From: Luteibacter pinisoli
GTDB lineage: Bacteria; Pseudomonadota; Gammaproteobacteria; Xanthomonadales; Rhodanobacteraceae
Assembly: GCF_006385595.1 (NCBI RefSeq)
Contig: NZ_CP041046.1
Location: forward strand, 1,178,001 to 1,242,000
Direction of reading: 5' to 3'
DNA length: 64,000 bases
The notes beneath the pieces are model-generated. The model was given only the letters and a program-made list of their open reading frames with translations. It ran no database searches and was not told the DNA's origin. Position numbers and translations under genes: made by a program. Positions 60,461-64,000 of the stretch are shown here, piece after piece. The stretch's first letter is position 1; every line of letters begins with the position of its first letter.

Positions 60461-63400
60461 ATGTCGGGTTGGCGCCACCGCGCCCGACGCCTGCGGTTCT
60501 TCGTGTTGGGCCTGGTTGCAAGCGTGCTGGTCGCGCTGGCGATCGTGATGGCGCTCAGCCAGCTGCTGCTGCCGCTGGCGGCGCATTACCCGGAGCGCGT
60601 TGCGGCGCTGCTCAGCGAAAAGCTGCACAAGCCCGTGCGTTTCGCATCGCTTGAAGGGTTCTGGCGGCCGTCAGGGCCGTTGTTCGTCATGCGTGACGTA
60701 ACGATGGGCGGCGCTCCCGGCACGGCCCCGCTGCGCTTGCCGCAGGCGGCGGTAAAACTCGATTTCGGTGCGCTGGTGCTGCCGTCGCGCCACCTGATCA
60801 ACCTGCACCTGCAGGACCTGCGCCTGGGCCTGCGACGCGGGCCGGACGGTCGCTGGAGCATCGATGGTTTCGCCGCCGGTGGCACGACGCAGAAACTGTC
60901 GTTCGGCAACATGTCGGTGGACCTGTGGCTCACCAATACGCACCTGGATATCGCTGACGAAACCACGCACCGCAACTACGGCCTGGTGGCAGACCAGCTC
61001 CGCCTGAGCCTGCAGGGCCAGTTGGTCCGCGTGGGCGGCACGCTGCGCCGTGAAAACGCCGCCGGCGTGCTGTCGGCGGCCGGCCGGTTTGCCGCGGATG
61101 GGTCCAGCGGGCAGGTGTACGTGAAGGGCGTGGATGTGGATTTCGCCGCGCTCAGCGGTGATTTCGAGGCGGGTGGTTACGCGCTTGCCGGCGGCAAGGG
61201 CCGGTTTGAACAATGGCTGGACTGGCGCGACGCGCGAGTGGTGCGCGGGATCGCCAGCATCGACCTGGACAACCTCGCCATACGTGGCCCGGCGCGCACC
61301 GTGCGCACGGCCGGGCTGCACGGTACCGTGGTGCTGCACCGGTTCGCCAACGGCCAGCGCATCGACTGGGCCGGGCGTGACGGCAGCGACGCCGCCATCG
61401 TGCTGCGCACGGTGGGCGATCACAGCGAAGGCACGCTCGTGGGCCGCAAGCTCGAACTCGCGCCGCTGGCGCCGTGGGCTGGCCTGCTGCCGCAGGTATC
61501 GCCCGCGCTGGCGCGCTGGCTGGGCGAAGGCAAGCCGCACGGCCGCTTCGATGAGCTGCGCGCGGACTGGAACACCGTGGATGGCCTGCGCTTCGCCCAT
61601 GCCGCGTTTTCGGGCCTGGGCATCGACGCCAGCGGCAAGCTGCCGGGGCTATCCACGCTGGCGGGCGAACTGAACGGCGATAGCGAAGCGATCGCGCTGA
61701 CGCTGCCGAAGCAAGCCACGACCATCGATGCCACGGGCGTCTTCCGCAAGCCGTTCGTGATGTCCGCGCTCGGCGGCGACATGGCCGTGTACAAGGACGA
61801 CGACGGCTGGCACATCGGCATGGATTCGCTGGATTTCCGTGGCGAAGGCTTCGGTGGCCAGGCGCGCGGCGAACTGGTCCTGCCGCCCGGCGATGGCGGC
61901 GCCTTCATCGACATGTACGTGGCGCTGGGCGAGGGTGACGTGCCTGCCGCCAAGCTGTTCTGGCCGATCCATTCCATGTCGGAGAGCGCGCAGAACTGGC
62001 TCAATCGCGGCCTGGTCTCCGGCCATATCGAAGGCGGATCGGCCTTGATTCGCGGCAACCTGCGCGATTTCCCGTTCCGGAACCAGGAGGGGCGGTTCGA
62101 AGCGCGTGCGCTCATCGACGACCTGGTGCTCGACTACGGCACGGGCTGGCCGAAAGCCGAAGGGGTCACGGCCGTCGCCAACTTCATCGGCAACGGCATG
62201 TTCGTCGAAGCCAGCGAGGGCCATTCGCTCGGCACGGCCGTCAGCTCGGCGACGGCGGCGATTCCTGATTTCGCTGACGGCGTGCTCGACCTGCGCGTGA
62301 GTGGCGCGGGCACCGGCGGCAGCTTCCTGGACTTCATCAAGAGCAGCCCGATCGCCAGCAGCAGCCGCGAGGAGATCGACAAGATCAAGCTGGGCGGCAC
62401 CGGCGAATTCGGCTTCAACATGCTGTTGCCGTTGAAGGACGCCCGGGAGTTCACGCTGGACGGCAAGGCCACGCTCAAGGACGCCGACCTCGTCGCCGAT
62501 GCGTGGAAGCTGCGCCTGGACAAGATCAGCGGCCCCATGTCGTTCGACGGCAAGGGCTTCACCGCCACCGGCCTCACCACCCAGTTCCACGGCCAGCCGG
62601 CCAGCCTGGATCTCGCGATTGCCGGTGGCACCGGCGATCCGGCCAAGGTGCTGGGCGCCAGCGTCACCGGCGCGTTCACCGTGGAAGAAATGGTCGCCGA
62701 CTATCCCGACCTGAAATGGCTGGCGGACATCGCCAAGGGGCGGGGCACGTTCCGCATCGGCTTCGACCTGGTGCACGCGGGTGTGAAGAACGACCTGACC
62801 CAGACACTCAGCGTCGATTCGGACCTGCGTGGGGTCGAAATGCTGATGCCGACGCCGGTGAAGAAGCCGGCAGCGCAGGCGTTGCCCTTGTCCGTCCGCC
62901 TCGGCTTGCCCGTGGACGGCGCGCGCCTGGACCTGGCGCTTGGCGACGTCGTGCGGGGCCGCCTGCGCCTGGCCAACGGCAACACGCCGCTGGCAGCCGC
63001 GTTCAACCTGGGTACCACGGTGCCTGACGTGATGCCGGCCCAGGGTTACCTGTTCAGTGGCCACGCCGCAAAGCTCGACGTCTCCGGTTGGGTCCAGTAC
63101 GTCGTGGGCATGTCGACCGGGTCCAGCGGCCCGGGCCTGACCGGCCTGGACCTGACCACCGATGATGCGGAAGTCTTCGGCCAGCACTTCAGCAACATGC
63201 ATATCGTCGCGCGCCCGGGCCCGCGCGAGCTCAGCCTGCGGGTGGATAGCGACGGCATGGCGGGCGCGATGACGGTGCCCAACGACGACCTGCGGAAGCG
63301 CGGCATCACCGCGCGCATGGAGAAGCTATGGTGGCCTGCCGCCGACGACGCGGCCGATGCCGCCGCGAAGGGCAGGGCCAGCGCGGGGCAGGCGGCGACG

Positions 63401-64000
63401 GCCGCCGTCACGGTGGCTCATGCGGAAGACGCGAAGGACGCGGGCGCGAAGAAGCCCGCGGCCACGAACGAAGCCGGTGTCGCCCCCTCCAGCCTGCCGC
63501 CGCTGCACCTGCAGGTGAGCGACATGCGCCTGGGCAAGGCGCGCCTGGGTGATGCGCGCCTGGAAACCTGGCCGACGGACGAAGGCCTGCATGTCGACCA
63601 GCTGCGTGCCCAGTCCAAGAACATCCAGGTCACCGCCACCGGCGACTGGAACGGCGACGAGAAGAACAGCCACACGCACCTGTCCATGGACTTCGCCTCC
63701 GAGGACGTCGCGCGCATGCTCGATGCGCTTGGCTTTGCGGGGATCATGTCCGGCGGGCGCACCGAGGCACGCCTCGATGCCACCTGGCCAGGCGGCCCGT
63801 CCGCGCTGGCGTTGGCCAACATGGACGGCACGCTCAACATCAATGTCGCCAACGGGCGCATCCTCGAAGTGCAGCCGGGCGTCGGCCGCCTGTTCGGGCT
63901 CGTATCCATCACCGAACTGCCGCGGCGCATGGCGCTCGATTTCGGCGACGTGCTGGGCAAGGGTTTCGCCTTCGATGCGATCACCGGCGATTTCCGCTTC
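60461..64000 (+). CDS. YhdP-family AsmA-like protein (partial, 3' end outside window)
   Basis: 1,180 codons are present and the frame is still open at the window end. One N-terminal membrane helix (RFFVLGLVASVLVALAIVMA) precedes a long repetitive beta-rich body of the bridge-like lipid-transfer type. YhdP is thought to move phospholipids to the outer membrane. Family marks: LPLAAHYPERVAALLSEKLH, VRFASLEGFWRPSGP and the late GRILEVQPGVGRLFGLVSIT. An Ala/Lys-rich insertion lies near residues 955-1000. It follows rng, its usual neighbour. Confidence 0.93.
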   Translation, partial: MSGWRHRARRLRFFVLGLVASVLVALAIVMALSQLLLPLAAHYPERVAALLSEKLHKPVRFASLEGFWRPSGPLFVMRDVTMGGAPGTAPLRLPQAAVKLDFGALVLPSRHLINLHLQDLRLGLRRGPDGRWSIDGFAAGGTTQKLSFGNMSVDLWLTNTHLDIADETTHRNYGLVADQLRLSLQGQLVRVGGTLRRENAAGVLSAAGRFAADGSSGQVYVKGVDVDFAALSGDFEAGGYALAGGKGRFEQWLDWRDARVVRGIASIDLDNLAIRGPARTVRTAGLHGTVVLHRFANGQRIDWAGRDGSDAAIVLRTVGDHSEGTLVGRKLELAPLAPWAGLLPQVSPALARWLGEGKPHGRFDELRADWNTVDGLRFAHAAFSGLGIDASGKLPGLSTLAGELNGDSEAIALTLPKQATTIDATGVFRKPFVMSALGGDMAVYKDDDGWHIGMDSLDFRGEGFGGQARGELVLPPGDGGAFIDMYVALGEGDVPAAKLFWPIHSMSESAQNWLNRGLVSGHIEGGSALIRGNLRDFPFRNQEGRFEARALIDDLVLDYGTGWPKAEGVTAVANFIGNGMFVEASEGHSLGTAVSSATAAIPDFADGVLDLRVSGAGTGGSFLDFIKSSPIASSSREEIDKIKLGGTGEFGFNMLLPLKDAREFTLDGKATLKDADLVADAWKLRLDKISGPMSFDGKGFTATGLTTQFHGQPASLDLAIAGGTGDPAKVLGASVTGAFTVEEMVADYPDLKWLADIAKGRGTFRIGFDLVHAGVKNDLTQTLSVDSDLRGVEMLMPTPVKKPAAQALPLSVRLGLPVDGARLDLALGDVVRGRLRLANGNTPLAAAFNLGTTVPDVMPAQGYLFSGHAAKLDVSGWVQYVVGMSTGSSGPGLTGLDLTTDDAEVFGQHFSNMHIVARPGPRELSLRVDSDGMAGAMTVPNDDLRKRGITARMEKLWWPAADDAADAAAKGRASAGQAATAAVTVAHAEDAKDAGAKKPAATNEAGVAPSSLPPLHLQVSDMRLGKARLGDARLETWPTDEGLHVDQLRAQSKNIQVTATGDWNGDEKNSHTHLSMDFASEDVARMLDALGFAGIMSGGRTEARLDATWPGGPSALALANMDGTLNINVANGRILEVQPGVGRLFGLVSITELPRRMALDFGDVLGKGFAFDAITGDFRF

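Noticed and set aside
1..64000. CRISPR array, tRNA or rRNA genes, phage cluster
   Set aside because: I saw no regularly spaced direct repeats, no cloverleaf with a tRNA-type T-loop, no rRNA signature and no phage structural genes.

Overview
The window is high-GC chromosomal DNA from a gammaproteobacterium. The order leuS-lptE-holA-nadD-rsfS-rlmH-maf-rng-yhdP, the many large secreted peptidases (M13, M14, M61) and the overall gene style point to the Lysobacterales/Xanthomonadales, most likely Rhodanobacteraceae (Luteibacter/Dyella-like). That placement is inference. I see no rRNA, tRNA, CRISPR array or phage genes.

Layout. 0-6.2 kb: rapA, then a Fur-type iron unit (Fiu-like TonB receptor plus PiuC dioxygenase). 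6.2-8.2 kb: an accessory patch with a palindromic repeat, an orphan type VI hcp, a Tlde1-like effector with a small membrane partner, and a 245-bp repeat. 8.2-25 kb: secreted hydrolases and envelope functions (M13 peptidase; phospholipase C-type phosphoesterase overlapping a multicopper oxidase; M14 peptidase; ECF sigma factor with a membrane partner; OmpR-type two-component pair; Dps; M61 peptidase; a DUF4442 protein; GH127 arabinofuranosidase; MarC).

25-45.7 kb is the most unusual region: formylglycine-generating enzyme, three NarL/FixJ-type response regulators and one MASE1 histidine kinase, a patatin-barrel protein, several outer-membrane proteins and lipoproteins, two DUF202 proteins, a HAD phosphatase, an arylsulfatase with a formylglycine motif, DUF4239, DUF1622, DUF3300 and DUF2950 proteins. 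Nearly every transcription unit here carries a variant of GTAGTTTTAC (often followed by CTACG) in its upstream gap, in several cases 93-96 nt before the start codon. I read the region as one envelope or stress regulon, probably controlled by the embedded response regulators.

45.7-50.2 kb: a YbbN/CnoX-type thioredoxin and a pqiA1-pqiA2-pqiB-pqiC lipid-transport operon with ATGA overlaps. 50.3-52.3 kb: a second palindromic repeat, a complete-looking IS110 element whose non-coding end folds into nested stems expected of a bridge RNA, a 43-codon membrane peptide gene, and the second 245-bp repeat. 52.4-64 kb: the conserved leuS-to-yhdP housekeeping block; yhdP runs off the window.

Both repeat families occur twice, and in each family the two copies differ in their terminal arms in a way that keeps the arms complementary. 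This suggests the base pairing matters.
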